NCBI GenBank assembly: GCA_023053545.1
Contig: JAKZAN010000001.1
Location: 13,532,024-13,596,023 of the forward strand
DNA length: 64,000 nt
DNA from: Lepidurus packardi
Taxonomy: Eukaryota; Arthropoda; Branchiopoda; Notostraca; Triopsidae
Direction: 5' to 3'
In this document: one piece after another, positions 11,701 through 24,454 of the stretch
Position numbering within the stretch: the stretch's first letter is position 1
Layout of the letters: every line of letters begins with the position of its first letter
Notes under the pieces: model-generated
Databases searched by the model: none
The model's input: the letters and a program-made list of their open reading frames with translations, nothing else
Told to the model about the DNA's origin: nothing
Translations under genes and position numbers: made by a program

Positions 11701-13779
11701 GAAGGTAACGAAATAATAGCCTTTTAAAGGCAGTTAAAGAACGTACAAGAACTAAAAATGGTTACAGTACGTACAGGAGTAACGCTCAGGGACTTCGTGT
11801 GGTACTTCGGGTATTGGTTAGAAGGGGCATTCCACACAGTAAGTCATGTAAGTAAAAGCAGCAGGGTATCGGTAAGGATTTCCCTTTTTGGTTGTGCTGT
11901 TCAATACGCTTTTGTAGGAGTAATTCGCAAATCCGTATCCAAGAAAGTTCCGATGCGACTTGGGCGAGTTGTGCGGACAAGTACGTTGAGCCACGATGTT
12001 TCGAATAATCGTAAGGCGTGCAGCAAAGGCTTAAGTAGCTTGTGTGAGCGCTGGGCCGTGACCCGACTATTTTCAGCCTGACTTGGCCTCACTTGACCTC
12101 TTTGTACTCATTGGATTAAGAAAGACGAGCTATAAAGAGCGAAAACCTAAACCCTATCATCATTCCGGACCAAACACAAGCTTCTGTTTTCCAATACGAA
12201 CCTACTCCTACACAATATGCGCCTATAGGGTAAGACCGAAAAAGGGGGGAAGCAAGTAGAGTAAAAGCAAAGAGGGATCGATTAAAATTCTTGCTTTTAA
12301 ATGGTAAAGGTTATTTATTCATGCTTAAAACTATAAGCTTGAGGCATGGAGGGGAAATTGCGGAACGCGACGGTTTTCAGGCTCTGACTCCAACAACTTT
12401 TGGGGAAACATTGGAATTTCCCTCATCTATTATATTTGTCTATCAACGTCGATCCGTGTTGGTCGTGTGTTGTGTTGACCACACGCGAACGGTTCCCCTA
12501 TAAGCATTCGAGCCATTCCAGTTTGTCGGCAGCTTAGGCCCGTTTAACGCTTGGTTGCTTCACAATGACGAGGTTTATCACTTGGAGGCCTATATGGACT
12601 CGTCAGTGGTCATCGTAGGGCCGGACCACCCACACCAGATAATATGGAACATAACCATCTTTCTTGCCTCACACAAGCGCTAACGTATCGGTACCATAAA
12701 CAGCCCATTTTCAGGTAGGTCTGCGAATAAACTCAACCATTCAACAAGTAACGCCTGCGTTTGAAAAAAGGCTATCTTTTTGTGTGATTGTGATCTCTCG
12801 ATTAGTTTTTTTTTTTTTTTAAATAAAAATGGCTGTAGCATACAAGCTCTACGAATAGGGGTTGTTGGTGGGCTCCCTTTTGTGACAGGATTATCCCTAC
12901 GGTTGAACATGGGATTACGGATTTACTTTTGCCAGTTGGCTCTGGGCATGGAATTCTCAATCTAGACTGTGTAGTCGCAGTATACATGTGTAAGTTGCTC
13001 GCATTTTAAGCGTATAAATAGAGAGATAGACACTAAAGCTAAAGGAAAAGAGCAGACTTTTACACAAGAATGCGTGTCCGAAAGTCCTATCCTAGCTTGA
13101 TTATTGTGCTCGTAATCCCTAAGCTTTTTACATAGTATAAGAATACAACCCAGGCTGAACAGGACTAACCCCGGTTTTGGTTCAATCCGGAACTTTTGCC
13201 AGTTTGCCTCTGACAAAGGCGGGGACAAGACGCGAGCCAACGCAGTTTTAAATAGCTGTATAATCGAACGATTCATACGGACGACGCAGTCTAGCAGAAT
13301 GTGACCCACGACCAGTAATTCACGTGATCCCGCTAACGAATAGGAAACTGGCGCAGATTCTTTCATTTTACTATGCCTGTTATGATTCTCTATTTCATAT
13401 ACTGTACTGACCGGCAAGGAGGAAGAAATCAGCATTTCGTAAAAAAGAGTTTTGGTCTCTTAATCTGATGCAAAAAGGTTGGGTTTTCTACGAGTACAAT
13501 AAAGACGACACAACAAAAACGCTCATATACACCTTAACGTCACAACATACATGCCTTAAAGGTAGTAAAGCTGAAATGAAATATCTAAAGGCATTGCTGT
13601 CGTTCACGTACCTGTAAAATGTGTCGACTACCTGTAGCGGCTATAACGAAAGATCATTTTCCTCGACGCTTTCATTCCCAGGTTTTGACTTGGGAATCTG
13701 CAGAAGGTCATCCAGTGATCGTTAATAACCTTTCTATGATTCACAATTTCAGAGTCAAGCGTTATCTTCCCATCACAAT

Positions 13780-14600
13780 ATTTAGCATTGGCCATTGCTT
13801 ACCTTGTTTGAAACACACCTGAACCATGTCAGGGGAAAAGTAGCAGCGTCTTTTCCCATCTATCGGGAACCAATGCGATTGAGTGTAACTCGTTCGCTTT
13901 TTTTCAAATAATTTAACTTCTTCTTTTGGCTGTTAAACATGGCGTCGAATATATGTCCTAAGCCTAGCTTAATTCTCAAGCATCGCCTACCTTGTTTTGA
14001 AATATACTTTGACCTGTGCAAAAAATACGCCAAAAAGGCAGCGAACTGTGTCCTCTAGCGGGAAACAATGCAATCAAATGTCCCATGCTCGCTTTTTTTA
14101 AATAATATAATATAAAATTATATTATATAATCTAAATAAAAAATAGAAGTGGTGTAATTTCTTTTTTAAGATAATAGTAAGATCAATAGAAAGATCAAGA
14201 CCAATAATAAGATCAATAGAAAGCTTGTTTCAGAAATAATCTTTATCCAAAAAGAAAAAAAAATCAGAAATATTAAATGGTCAGAAGTAGTCGATAATGT
14301 GCCCGTTAGATGGCACAGTTTTGACTAAAAACAGCCCAACAACAAATAATAATATAACTTAAAGGCGCAAGACAAATGAAGCAAATGTATTGTTCAAATC
14401 TTACATCACTGTTTCGACAAAAAATAAGCCTAGCGGAACAAGCAAAAGTTCTTCAATGTTTTTCTCATATTTTATTTTTTTTATATAAAATTCCATATGC
14501 ATCTGCCACGCGTAAAGTAGCAGCGCCCTTCGCCATCTATCGAGAAGCAATGCAATGGAGTCTACCATGCTCGGTTTATTTATTTCAAATAATAAAATTT
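13780..14600 (+). repeat. Three diverged copies of a dispersed repeat
   Basis: Copies lie at about 13780-13918, 13977-14110 and 14490-14595. Shared features in order are ACCTTGTTT with GAAA (first two copies), an AGCAGCG or GGCAGCG block, a CATCTATCGGGAA-like block, CAATGC followed by AT, then a T-run and CAAATAAT. All are same-strand and diverged, which suggests an old non-autonomous element. The family was not identified. Confidence 0.55.
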
Positions 14601-14760
14601 AAAGACTACACAAATTCGCAAGATAAGTGACGCAAATGTATTGTTCAAGTATTCCATCACTGGCTTGCCTAAAATAACCTTGACGGAGCGAGCAAACATT
14701 CTTCATTGTTTTTTCTCATGTTCTTTGCGGGAATTCCATATGCTCTGCCACGTTACACCA
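14376..14760 (+). repeat. Local direct duplication, period about 250 bp
   Basis: The block from GCAAATGTATTGTTCAA through TTCTCAT at about 14379-14470 recurs at about 14632-14720 with scattered substitutions. In both cases it continues to ATTCCATATGC followed by CTGCCACG. It overlaps the third copy of the preceding repeat. Confidence 0.65.
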
Positions 14761-15502
14761 GAATTTGAATTTGTCCCTATATCATGCTGAACCCAAATGA
14801 ACGAGTGCCACAGTAACGGGGAAAAAATCAACATAAAAAACATAAAAAATGCCAACTTGGTTTGATGACACCCAACACCCCCGCATTGTGTTCCAGGCTC
14901 CCTCAACTCCTCACAGAGGATATAGCAAGCCTGGAGCTCCCCTTCTTCACATCACCCTTCTTCAAAGCACATACTTGCGACAAAATGACATTATGTGGGC
15001 GTATCCTGCAATCGCCAACTGACTTTTAGCCTTCCGCGAAAAGAAAATTTCCCTCCCCGAAGGTGTCAAGGGCTCCTAGTTATCCTAGAAGTTAATTCCC
15101 TTATTGACTGCTTAAACTCATTCGTTAACTCTTCTTCCAGCAATAAAACATTCACACCTTTCAAGAGTTACCTGGCATACGGCTAAACAATAGGAAACAA
15201 GTGATTGTGATTCGTCCACCGAAACGTTTCGTCACAGATCCAAGACAGGTCAACTAGTTTTTTCCCAAATATGTACGACAAAGAGAAACTCACGAAATTT
15301 TTCTTTTTTCTCTTGATCTAGTTGACCTGTTGCAGTCGCACAGAACAGGACGGGACTGGTTATCTTCATTGATCTTTGCAATTTTACCCATGGTAAATGA
15401 AAGCAACCTTTTTACGCGGACTGGGCTGTGAAAAAGGAAGGGGTGACGAAGAACAAAATGCAGTAAAGAGGGGGAGAGGTGCCAAAAAGGGGGATTTCCA
15501 TC

Positions 15503-18500
15503 CTAATCTTGCATATCTTCTGCAACTTCGTGAGGGTTCAAGATTCCCGGAACGGACATTTGAATTTTTCTTTTGTCACATTGGGCTTGTTTCAGCGCAG
15601 TTTCTCGTTCTTCCAGAAACAAGTCACTGTCATCTTCTCCGGTGTAATCCTGAAAAAAGAAAATATAATTTAAAAAATCGTTATTTTTACTAGGTTGAAA
15701 CCAAAAGCTTTATCAAGAGTTGAAATTTACCCTAATTTGGACCAAGAAGTCTCTCAAATGTTCCCTAAAGGCAGGGATGTCCTGGTCTAGATTGAACAAG
15801 CCTTCAACCATGACTTGTAGCTGGTGCTGCGTTAAGTGTTCAAAGGCAGTGTGCAGGAGCTGCGCGACGTATTGCTGAGCGTAGATCACATTGGCAGCTG
15901 CAATGGGCCCACCCACCCCAACGATGGTATCGGGCGGAACTACGGGCATGGCTGCAGGGTTAGGCGCCAAGGGAACGGCTACTTTGCCCATCTCCACAAT
16001 GCTGAACATGTAAGCCAAGATCGTGGCATGCATCGTAAGACCTAAAAAATAAACAATAAAAATAAATAATAATACAAAATTAATAAAAAAGAAATCAACT
16101 GAAAAATTAACCAAATAATAATAATAAATAAAAAAAAGGAAAACTCATTCGAGACAAACCTGCTGTGTGGGAAGTGTCGGCCACAACAGACAGCACATGT
16201 TGCAAGATTTCCAAGTAAAAGGTCTGGTAAAAGGTCTGCGCTGCTGCCTCGTTCTGAGCAAAGTTCTGCAACACCTGGTACAAAATCTAAAGGTACACAA
16301 AAGAACTATTAGTATCAAGCAATACTGGAAATTGAACAAATTTCAAGTTTTACTTCCAAGCCAGTGTCTGCCACGTTCCTCATGGTGTGCTTAAAGGACC
16401 AGATGATGGAATCCAGCAGCAGCTTGAATTTAGCTGGCGGAAGGTTAAGAAACGCGGGGAAACAGTGGGAATTCACGGACTGCAAAAGCTTGTAGAAGTT
16501 GGTGCGATGCTCCGGGTAGTCCTCAAAGTTTTTGTTGATCATGTTCAAAGTGCACTCGAACAAGGCGTCCAATATGGGGGGTACGTGGGGTGTGATATGT
16601 CCTTCCAGCTTGTTCACGATAGCTGCCATGGTAGAGAGCACTTCAGGTTCTCGTGCTCCATCTACCGGACATCTCTGGTAATCTAGCAGGACAGCTTCCA
16701 ACAGCGGTGGAATGAAGTGTTCCAAGACCTGGTGAAACGCACATTAGCCAATCAGTTCCCCCCTTTTTTAAGTAAAGAGATTTCAGGTGGCTTACTAAAT
16801 TGGGATCATTGGATCGTGAGACCCAGTCGGCAATGAGCTTCAACGTTTCCTTTTTCACCAATCGCATAGCTTTGATGAGCGGCTGCTTCGTCACATTCTC
16901 GCCACTTAGGGAAATGGCCGCCGAAATGTTTTCAGACATGACTTTGTATACAGTGAGCATGTCCAGGTAAATCCGGCCCAGCTGTTTCACGAAAGGATGG
17001 CCCAAAGCTATGCACGCTCGTACGTTCGTCTTCAAGATGTTGGCCAACTGTTTCACGGCATCCGGGTCTTTAAGGACGTCAACATTCTGGAAGCCAATTC
17101 AAACAAACGTATATACAAACTCTCACTCGCTCAAAAACCAAAATAAAATAAAAAATAAACAAAAAAGGAAGATTAAGCTTCAAGTGCAGTACTTTAGTGG
17201 TTTGAAGAATAATATCATCCCAAACTTGGTTGGGCAAAGACATATAGCGCTCGATCAGGACTTCTTGAACTGGTTTCTCTGTCTGGGCACTTATCATGTA
17301 ACCAACGGCCTCGTAGAACGTGTGAACCTGCAAAAGGAGAGATTGGGATTATGATTCAGACTTTCGATCGAAACAGAATAGTAAATACCTGTTGTGGCTG
17401 CAAGTCGCAGATGATGGTTGAAATGGTGTTTAAAATTTCGTCGATAAAAGGCATCACTTCTCCAATCTGGACCTGGACAAAATGTCGGCGACATTTTTGC
17501 GCGATCTTTATGAACGTGTCGCAAGCCATGTCTTGTACACCATCATGGGTTTCTAAAACAAAATAAAAAAAATTAGATCGTGTCGATTCAAGAAAAACGA
17601 GGCAACATTTACAGGATAAGCTTACCGTGCATAAACTCGAAGAGCTTGTTAACGACTGTTTTGAGGAAACGCCAATGCGCTCGTAGGAACCGGGGATACT
17701 GGCCCACAACATACATAATGTTGGAAGCAATGATTGCCTTGTTATCTTTGCCCTTTTTCTGCTCGCATAGTCCAAGCAAGTCTTTAATGACTGTCACTAA
17801 GAATCGCTTTTCGTCTTCCTCGTGCATGGCTCCGGAAATGCTCCCAATGGCCCAGCACAACTACGCAAATATATATATAAAAAAAAAAATTAAATATATG
17901 CTCTTTAAGTACATCCCATGACTAGAGTAGAATCATTTTACCGTGTTGAGATTCTTCCATGACCATTCCGTGCCATTCACTTGGTTTTGCAGTTTCTCTG
18001 TCATAATGCGTTCCGTGTCCACGTAGTCCAAATGAGTCAAGTAGACCAACGTTTCGCGCATGTTTTTGTACAAGTTGATGGAATCCGTGTCTTTCATGAA
18101 CTCACGCACGACCTCTCCATTTTCGTTCTCTACCACGAGCACTTCTTCGGGCTTGGCCATGCGGGAAATCATAATGTAGCGCAACTTGGACAAAACCGGT
18201 TGATAAAAAACACGACGCGGTGCAGGAGCGCTTCCAACAGGATTCACTGGCTTAGGACTGATGAAAAGAGGAACTGATGTCGGACTGATGAACGGGGATT
18301 CCCGATACAAATCTGCACACAGAGCGTTCCAGTACTCGAGGCAAATTTTGAAAATTTCCGTTTCTTCCACTTCGGAAATAAGCAACAGGTAATGCAGAGC
18401 CTATGAGGTAATTTTTCTATTTAATGTAAAAACAAATTGCGAAGCCAAGTGTTCGTACCTTCAATATGAACTCGTCTTGGCCCTTCTTTTCAGCCAAGTT

Positions 18501-19794
18501 TCCGTGTTCTTTCAAGAAGGTGCAAAGGAACATGGCGAGGTTCTGGATGAAGTTTTGTTCGGCGTCTTGGCCATGGGCGTACGCCTCTTTAATGTTGGTA
18601 TTGACGGGGAGCATCTATTCGCGAAAGACCAAGCTTTAGGATTGGGAATGTCATTAATAAAGCATTTGGATATACCTGTTCTAATTGCGCCATGGTCTGG
18701 GTAAACAACACAATAAATACATCTCCGTACTGTGGGACAACGTTGATGGCGGCAATTTCGGTTAAACACTTTAATGTTACGTTACGAAACAAGGGCACGT
18801 TTAAGAACTGCAAGAAAAGATTATAGTGTAAGATTATAGGCTACCTAGGGCTGAAATACATGACAGTTACCTTATAAATCAGAGTACTAATTAGCTTGGT
18901 CTCGAATATGTAGCCCAAAGGAATCCAATTCAGAAATCGCAGGAGAGTTTCCAATGTGGAACCCACCAAAGCGGCATTTTGTGAATTATCCTAGAATATG
19001 ATGCTTGAAGTAATTTCTGACGAAACTTGAAGTAAAAATGATGGATCTTTACCATTACAAACTGACAAAGTTGAAAAATCTGGGAAAACTCCGAACACAT
19101 AGTGTCCTTTAAATGTTTAGCTTTGGTCTGAGTCATTCGACCCGACGAAAAGTCAAATACTTCTTCTGACAAGAGCTTCAAGATGGCCATGTTGTTCTGA
19201 CATAAGCTTTCATTGGTTTTAGAGGAGCCCACAATATCAGGGATGAAGGATGGCCAGTGTTTCGGCCATTCCCGTTCCAGAATCAAGACCAAAATCATGT
19301 TCAGCTTGGACAAGTACGTCTTTTCTCTTTCCATCGTCTCGGCATCTGAAGATGTCTTGATGATGAGCCCCACAATGTACTTTTTGATGCCTGAAACACA
19401 ACGCCAAGGTACTAAGTACGTAAATGTAACGTGAAACAAGGTTACCTTCACACTGATTCCTGGGTAAGGCTTTCCAGCGCGTCTTGATGACGGATTCCAG
19501 GATTTGTAACGCATAGTACTTGGTTTGTGGGTTGGAAGAGAACTCAAGAATCGTGTCAACCCTCGTCCAAGCTTGGGGGTGATCTTTCAATGTGGTAAGA
19601 ATCTCTTGTGCCACTCGTTGCTAGTAACAGAGAGTAATTCAGACACTAAAACTAAGAGCATGAAAATGAGTACGTGTATTTACCTGGTCTCCGACGCCTG
19701 TGTACATGCATCCTACCACACTATCGAGGAGATTGATGTCCAATTTCTGGTCAAAATCCAATAGCTTGGAAGCTTGCTCTGCTAAAGTGGTCAT
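15503..19794 (-). CDS. XPO1: Exportin-1 (CRM1), complete
   Basis: Fifteen minus-strand exons run from the ATG at 19792-19794 to the stop at 15503-15505. Examples are 19684-19794, 19446-19620, 15731-16041 and 15503-15649. The protein is near the usual length of about 1,050-1,070 residues. The start [20 protein letters not shown] and the end [20 protein letters not shown] are typical. The CRIME/importin-beta N-terminal region ([20 protein letters not shown]) and the cargo-groove region ([20 protein letters not shown]) are strongly conserved. Exportin-1 carries leucine-rich NES cargo out of the nucleus with RanGTP. The groove cysteine in DMACDTF, equivalent to human Cys528, is present, so leptomycin B sensitivity is predicted from the family. 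The region after LYRESPF (about 18250-18320) is divergent and proline-rich. Introns are mostly short. Confidence 0.97.
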
Positions 19795-20815
19795 TCTGGC
19801 AGGGCATAGAACGAATTTACTGCAAGAGAAAACGATGAAATTACATAACGGTTAACAAGTCTCAAACAAACAACACAACAACCAACAAACGCGGTCGCTG
19901 AGCCAACTTGGCTTTGATCATCACTCAATGTCCATAAAAAGTAGCTAATATGGACACAGAAGTTTTTGAGAACGTTGATCCAGGGTTAATTCACCTGTTT
20001 ATGAGTGAAAACCTGACGAATAAACCACGTCGTCTTAAACACTACCAAATACACAAAAATCCGCGAGGTAACGGCCAACCGTGTGTTTCTTCAACGACGG
20101 AATATAAACCAGAACGAACCGGATTCCATATCCAGCGTTGCCATAAGAACGCAAACAAAGCCTTTTCAAACTGTTACGCGGGAAACGCTGGGAGCGTCTC
20201 TTGGGTATAGTAACACGCAACACACAACACGCGTTGGAATAGTAGGCACTGTACATACACGGTGCATTTTGTATTGAATACTTCGCAATGAGGGTTATAT
20301 CGGATTCTTAGCAGTCATTGCTGGTAGACTTTTGGTGTTATTATTGCGGGAGAATAAGGACAAATAGCTGCCAGAAAAGCATGGAAGACGTAGATTTAGG
20401 AAATCAGTAAAACCGAAAATGAATTAAAACCCTGAGAAAATCAATTGTATATATGAAAAGATGTTCAGGCGATAATGAGCTGAAACGTCATAATATATAT
20501 ATATATATAAAGATATTTATTTGTATTCTTCGTATAGTTATATCGACTGTGGACGTGATTTATCTTGTTTTATATATAAAAGGTTGAATGTTGGTTACTA
20601 CTTTGTACATTGCTGGCACAATATATACGCTTATATACTCTTGTGGTAGAGCTATGCTGTGGTCATTTTTGTTTGTTACTTGCTTTAGTGGTTTTGTGAA
20701 ATAAGAACTGTTCTTATTGACTGAGTGCTTCTTGGCAAGTTCTAAATCGTCGGATGGTTTGGGCCTAAAATTCATGTATATATTATTAATTTGTAGGTAG
20801 AGATGGCAAGGAAAA
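19795..20815. other. Spacer upstream of XPO1
   Basis: This should contain the XPO1 promoter near 19800-19950, inferred from position. It also holds an SLC22 last-exon relic on the plus strand (20293-20410) and a short AT run near 20490-20510. No intact gene was seen. Confidence 0.5.
20293..20410 (+). pseudogene. Inverted relic of an SLC22 last exon
   Basis: On the plus strand this translates to a GFLAVIAG, LLVLLLRE, MEDVDL-like series. It aligns base for base with the last exon of the neighbouring transporters (CLAVIGGLLGLLLRE and ETLEDLD), which lie on the opposite strand. A TAG interrupts it at the position of the usual LPE linker, and one base is extra just after. It is therefore a dead fragment. 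Its inverted orientation implies rearrangement within the array. Confidence 0.6.
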
Positions 20816-22776
20816 TTACTTTTTCTTAAAATCCAGATCTTCCAACGTTTCGGGAAGTGGTTGGCCTTTCGTTTCGCGCAGTAATAACCCCAAAAGACCG
20901 CCAATCACAGCTAAGCATCCGTATAGGAACATAGGCAAAGGTTTCCATGTATCGGCCTGTAAAAGAAAATAAAAATTGCATACTGGTCTCTTACTTCAAT
21001 TCAAAAGCTTTTTACCAGTAATAGAACATAAGGTGCAATCATCCCTCCTATCTTAACGGCGTTGTTTGCAACACCCATGCCAGCGCTATACGTACTACAG
21101 TTGGGTACAGTTCGGTTGTGTAGACATAAACCAAGCCTTGCACAGCAGAAATGGTCATTTTGCCTATCATTGCGAATGTGACGTTCAACCAAACCATATC
21201 TAAACGATCAAAAAATCAGTTAACAAACAAGTATGGAATGCGTTTTATTACCTGCAGGTACGATCGTAGTAGCGAAAAGCATGGAACCCGTGACGAGAAA
21301 ACAACCAGCTAAGGACAAGCGTCTTCCCATGTACTTGTCGAAGAAAAATAGCGAAGTGTATCCAGGAAATTCAACTGCTATTGGGATAAAAAAAATTTAG
21401 AAATAAGTTGCCACCAAGGTTGGACACGTTAAACGACAATCCCCAGTACACTGCGTTGTTTACAAACCTTCACGATTAATTATTAGAATAGTACTACATT
21501 TAGAAGATGTCTTACCAGATAAAACACAGATTCAAGGCGATAAACCGTATTTGAGGATGACGCAAAACGTCTCTAAATGTTTGGTCTTTATGCTTCTTTT
21601 CGCTGTCGGTGTTTGCGTTTATTTGCGTTTTTCGCAATATCTGATCCACAATTACTGGATCGATGTTCATCTTGTTTATTTTCGCAGCTGCGAGCACATT
21701 TCGTTTTGCTTGCTGGAGCTTCCCTTTTACTATAAGCCACCGGTCAGATTCCGGCAAAAGCCTGCGACAATTTAAAACAGGCCTGTTTCAGTTCTAGAAA
21801 TAAAGGCTTCCTTACTGTAACTGCTGTTCTTACCACCAATACGGAACTAAAACCAGGCCAGTCATACTAAGAGCGGTATGTAGCCATCTCCAGTCCTTTA
21901 TGAAGTACACATACACTCCAAACAACAAATAACCGATGCTGGAGGCATAGTTGAAAACGATGCCCGGAATTAATCGGTCTTGCGGGCCCAGAAGTTCTAT
22001 GCCTGTGCAATAAACCCGTTATAGTTCTCTACATGATTAGCTTAACCCTTAAATACGTGTACCTAGAATGAAGACCGTGGATTTTGCGGCAGAAGTACAG
22101 CCAACGATAAAACGCAGGACAATAAAGCTGTAGAACTCTGGCATGATACCTGCTATCATTCCAACGGCCATTTGTAACATAATAGCCCCGCATAAAGTAG
22201 TTTTCTGTCCGATTCCATGAACGAAGAGACTGGGGCCAACTGCTTACATAAATCATGACTATATTACTTATCTGATAGAATTCCTAAGACAGTTGCACCA
22301 CGGAACAGCTAGTCCACCCTCAAAAACGAATTGAGCGGTGGCTCTCATCCAAGATCTGTCACATACCAAATCCCACTAGTAGAAAACGAAGATTAAGAAT
22401 AAATTATGAAAAAACAGCTTCAAATTACCTCCATAACAGCACTCGACTGATACTCGGAAGTGTCGTAAACATACCGCTCACATTTAATCACATTTTCACC
22501 ATTAGGATCCAGCATGAAGCATTGCGACCACTGCTGGTTTTGCGAATCCCAAGGTATGCTTCTATTGAGAATGTCCGGCGATAAAGTGTAGTTTGCGCCC
22601 AATTCTTCAAAAGGCAAACGACATCTATGGGCTGGCGTGGCACCCAGGAAGACCCAAGCTATTCGAGGCATGGACAGTATGGCAGGTGCCAAGTACATGT
22701 ACATCAAAAGCTTCCGTTTCTGGTAAGGTCCATAGCGTCCAATCTGCTCCAAGAGTAGATCGTATCCCCCCAACAT
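20816..22776 (-). pseudogene. SLC22 organic cation transporter, copy A, frameshifted
   Basis: All exons of the array's gene model can be aligned, from the start region MLGGYDLLLEQIGRYGPYQ to the stop at 20816-20818. Three frame breaks are visible against copies B-D. There is a 4-nt insertion in exon 2 after GGTGGACTA (about 22305-22312), one extra base in an A8 tract (about 21389-21396) followed by an early stop, and a 2-nt insertion in the ELYPTVVR exon (about 21085-21095). The conserved GRK after the second helix reads GQK. The start context also differs (MLGG instead of MSTG). Family role would be facilitated transport of organic cations or zwitterions across the plasma membrane. The homopolymer break could be an assembly error, but three breaks together favour a pseudogene. 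Confidence 0.75.
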
Positions 22777-23689
22777 GACAGAAAGCACTTGTTAGTCTTT
22801 TCGTAAGTTACACAACACTACAAAGAAGTAACCCTTTCTCTGTTCTTAAATACAGGACGGATCTACGCTGAGCACATCGAAGAAATAAGTGAACACTTGC
22901 CCAGAACCAAGCCCCGGTCGACACATTCAGCCTACCAATAATTAGGATGCAAATTTTATGCAGTTGATACTTATTGCTGTTTTTGTTAATTACTAGCATA
23001 GAAAAAGTAAGTCAAGGACCTTAGAAGGAGACATGTAAGACATGAAGTTGGCTACCGGAATTGTTAACGTCGAGGGGGGGTCAAAAAGGGCTCACAGGTG
23101 TTTAACGCTCTTCAAAACCTTGCCAACTGCCCCTGCCACTGGAAGCAAACTCATGCAAAGCAATTGGAAAGCAAACAGGACAAAATAGAATCGCACACCA
23201 TCCGCAGCCCACGTACTGGCGACTTGGTGTGTGAAAACGGCTAAGCACATTTTTCTAGCGTCACGTAATCTCCCTCTTCGCTTCGAACGACGTACGATCT
23301 ATAAAAAATATCGTTACTGCTAATTGAGGATAAATGCGCTTCACAATTCACACAAAAAGAAACAAGACTCATAAAGTACATGTTGGGCGTTTACACTTCA
23401 ACGTGAACTGGTTCCAGTTGATCGAATCTTGCAACTTAGGATTCGAGCCCTTTGCGCAAGTTAGAATGCTGTAATAGCGTCAGCACTACTGGTATTCCCC
23501 GCACAAGCATAACATGAAAACAGAAAGTCTGTAAATTTCGATAGAGGTATTGCCGGGTATAGAGAAACGTCAAAACGTTCGAAACGTCTTAGCCTTTTTC
23601 TTGAACTCCATGCCCAGCTTGGGTATCGGGTTTTTCCGCGGGGAGAAGTAAGCACCTAGTGTTCAGAGAAAGTATGCATAACCTGCTCT

Positions 23690-24205
23690 GGCACTGTAGA
23701 AGCCACTTGCATTGTACTATTGGTTTCAAAACATGCCGGTATAACCAGCCAGTCCATGTGCATGGAGCAAGCTGATGGCACTTCTAGTATTCCAATCTCT
23801 TTTAAAACTAAGGTTTTACTGTGTCTAAATTCCAGAAGAATAGGCCATTTGAAGACAAGTCAGCACCATTTCGATGGTTAGCGTACTGTGACCCTGTACA
23901 AGGTCCACAGATCTGCGGCCTCAGGAGGGCTATAGCGATAACCCAACCATAGGATAGGTGAGCCTGAACTTGGTCTTCTTCGACCCTATATTACAATCTG
24001 AACAAGAATTTTAACTGAAGCATATGCGAATCTAAATTTTCTTGGCTTAAATCACAAGTTAACCTGTTTTAATCTTCGCTAATGAGATTTGGGCCTCGTC
24101 GACTTGGGCTTTCGTTGCAGAAATTTCCTCGTTACCCTCTGGTGAAGCAGGAAGCGGTGTCAGCTCTGGTAAAATATGCCAAAACCCAATACCCGAACTA
24201 GAAAA
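23690..24205 (-). other. Unassigned exon-like open segments
   Basis: Two open minus-strand blocks stand out. One (about 24059-24205) contains GIGFWHILPELTPLPASPEG and follows a plausible TTTTCTAG acceptor. The other (about 23690-23825) contains LVLKEIGILEVPSACSMHMD and ends before a GT. The second has the rhythm of a short hydrophobic stretch followed by a conserved Pro-x-x-Cys, which I have seen in envelope-like proteins of arthropod retroelements, but the match is weak. No intact gene can be assembled. A host gene fragment is equally possible. Confidence 0.2.
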
Positions 24206-24454
24206 GAATGGAAATATCAGCGATCTTCAGAACGGCCTATACTAACCCTATTCAGATACTTGTCCGTTTGATCACAGAGGTATAATAATCACTCCACACA
24301 AGTTTTGTACATAGTTTATAGTTCTAGATTTGTTAAGCGAAACAACCATGCAGGTGGACTACACAAACCAGTGCAGCCCTGCATCAATGACTGAACTAGG
24401 AATTTCGGAGTTTTTAAGTATTTGTTATAACAAATAATGGAGATGAGCATAGAG

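Larger units (their letters stand above)
8047..15502. other. Gene-poor region between goosecoid and XPO1
   Basis: No multi-exon coding pattern or recognisable protein was found. Contents that can be named are a solo MITE right end (about 8470-8537), an isolated exon-like block (10091-10140), an AT-rich degenerate minisatellite (11297-11700), three diverged repeat copies (13780-14600) and a local duplication (14376-14760). The frame at 12962-13435 on the minus strand has no homology or splice context. Confidence 0.5.

Noticed and set aside
12962-13435. 157-residue minus-strand open frame
   Set aside because: No recognisable motif, no splice partners, mixed composition; length is possible by chance in this region.
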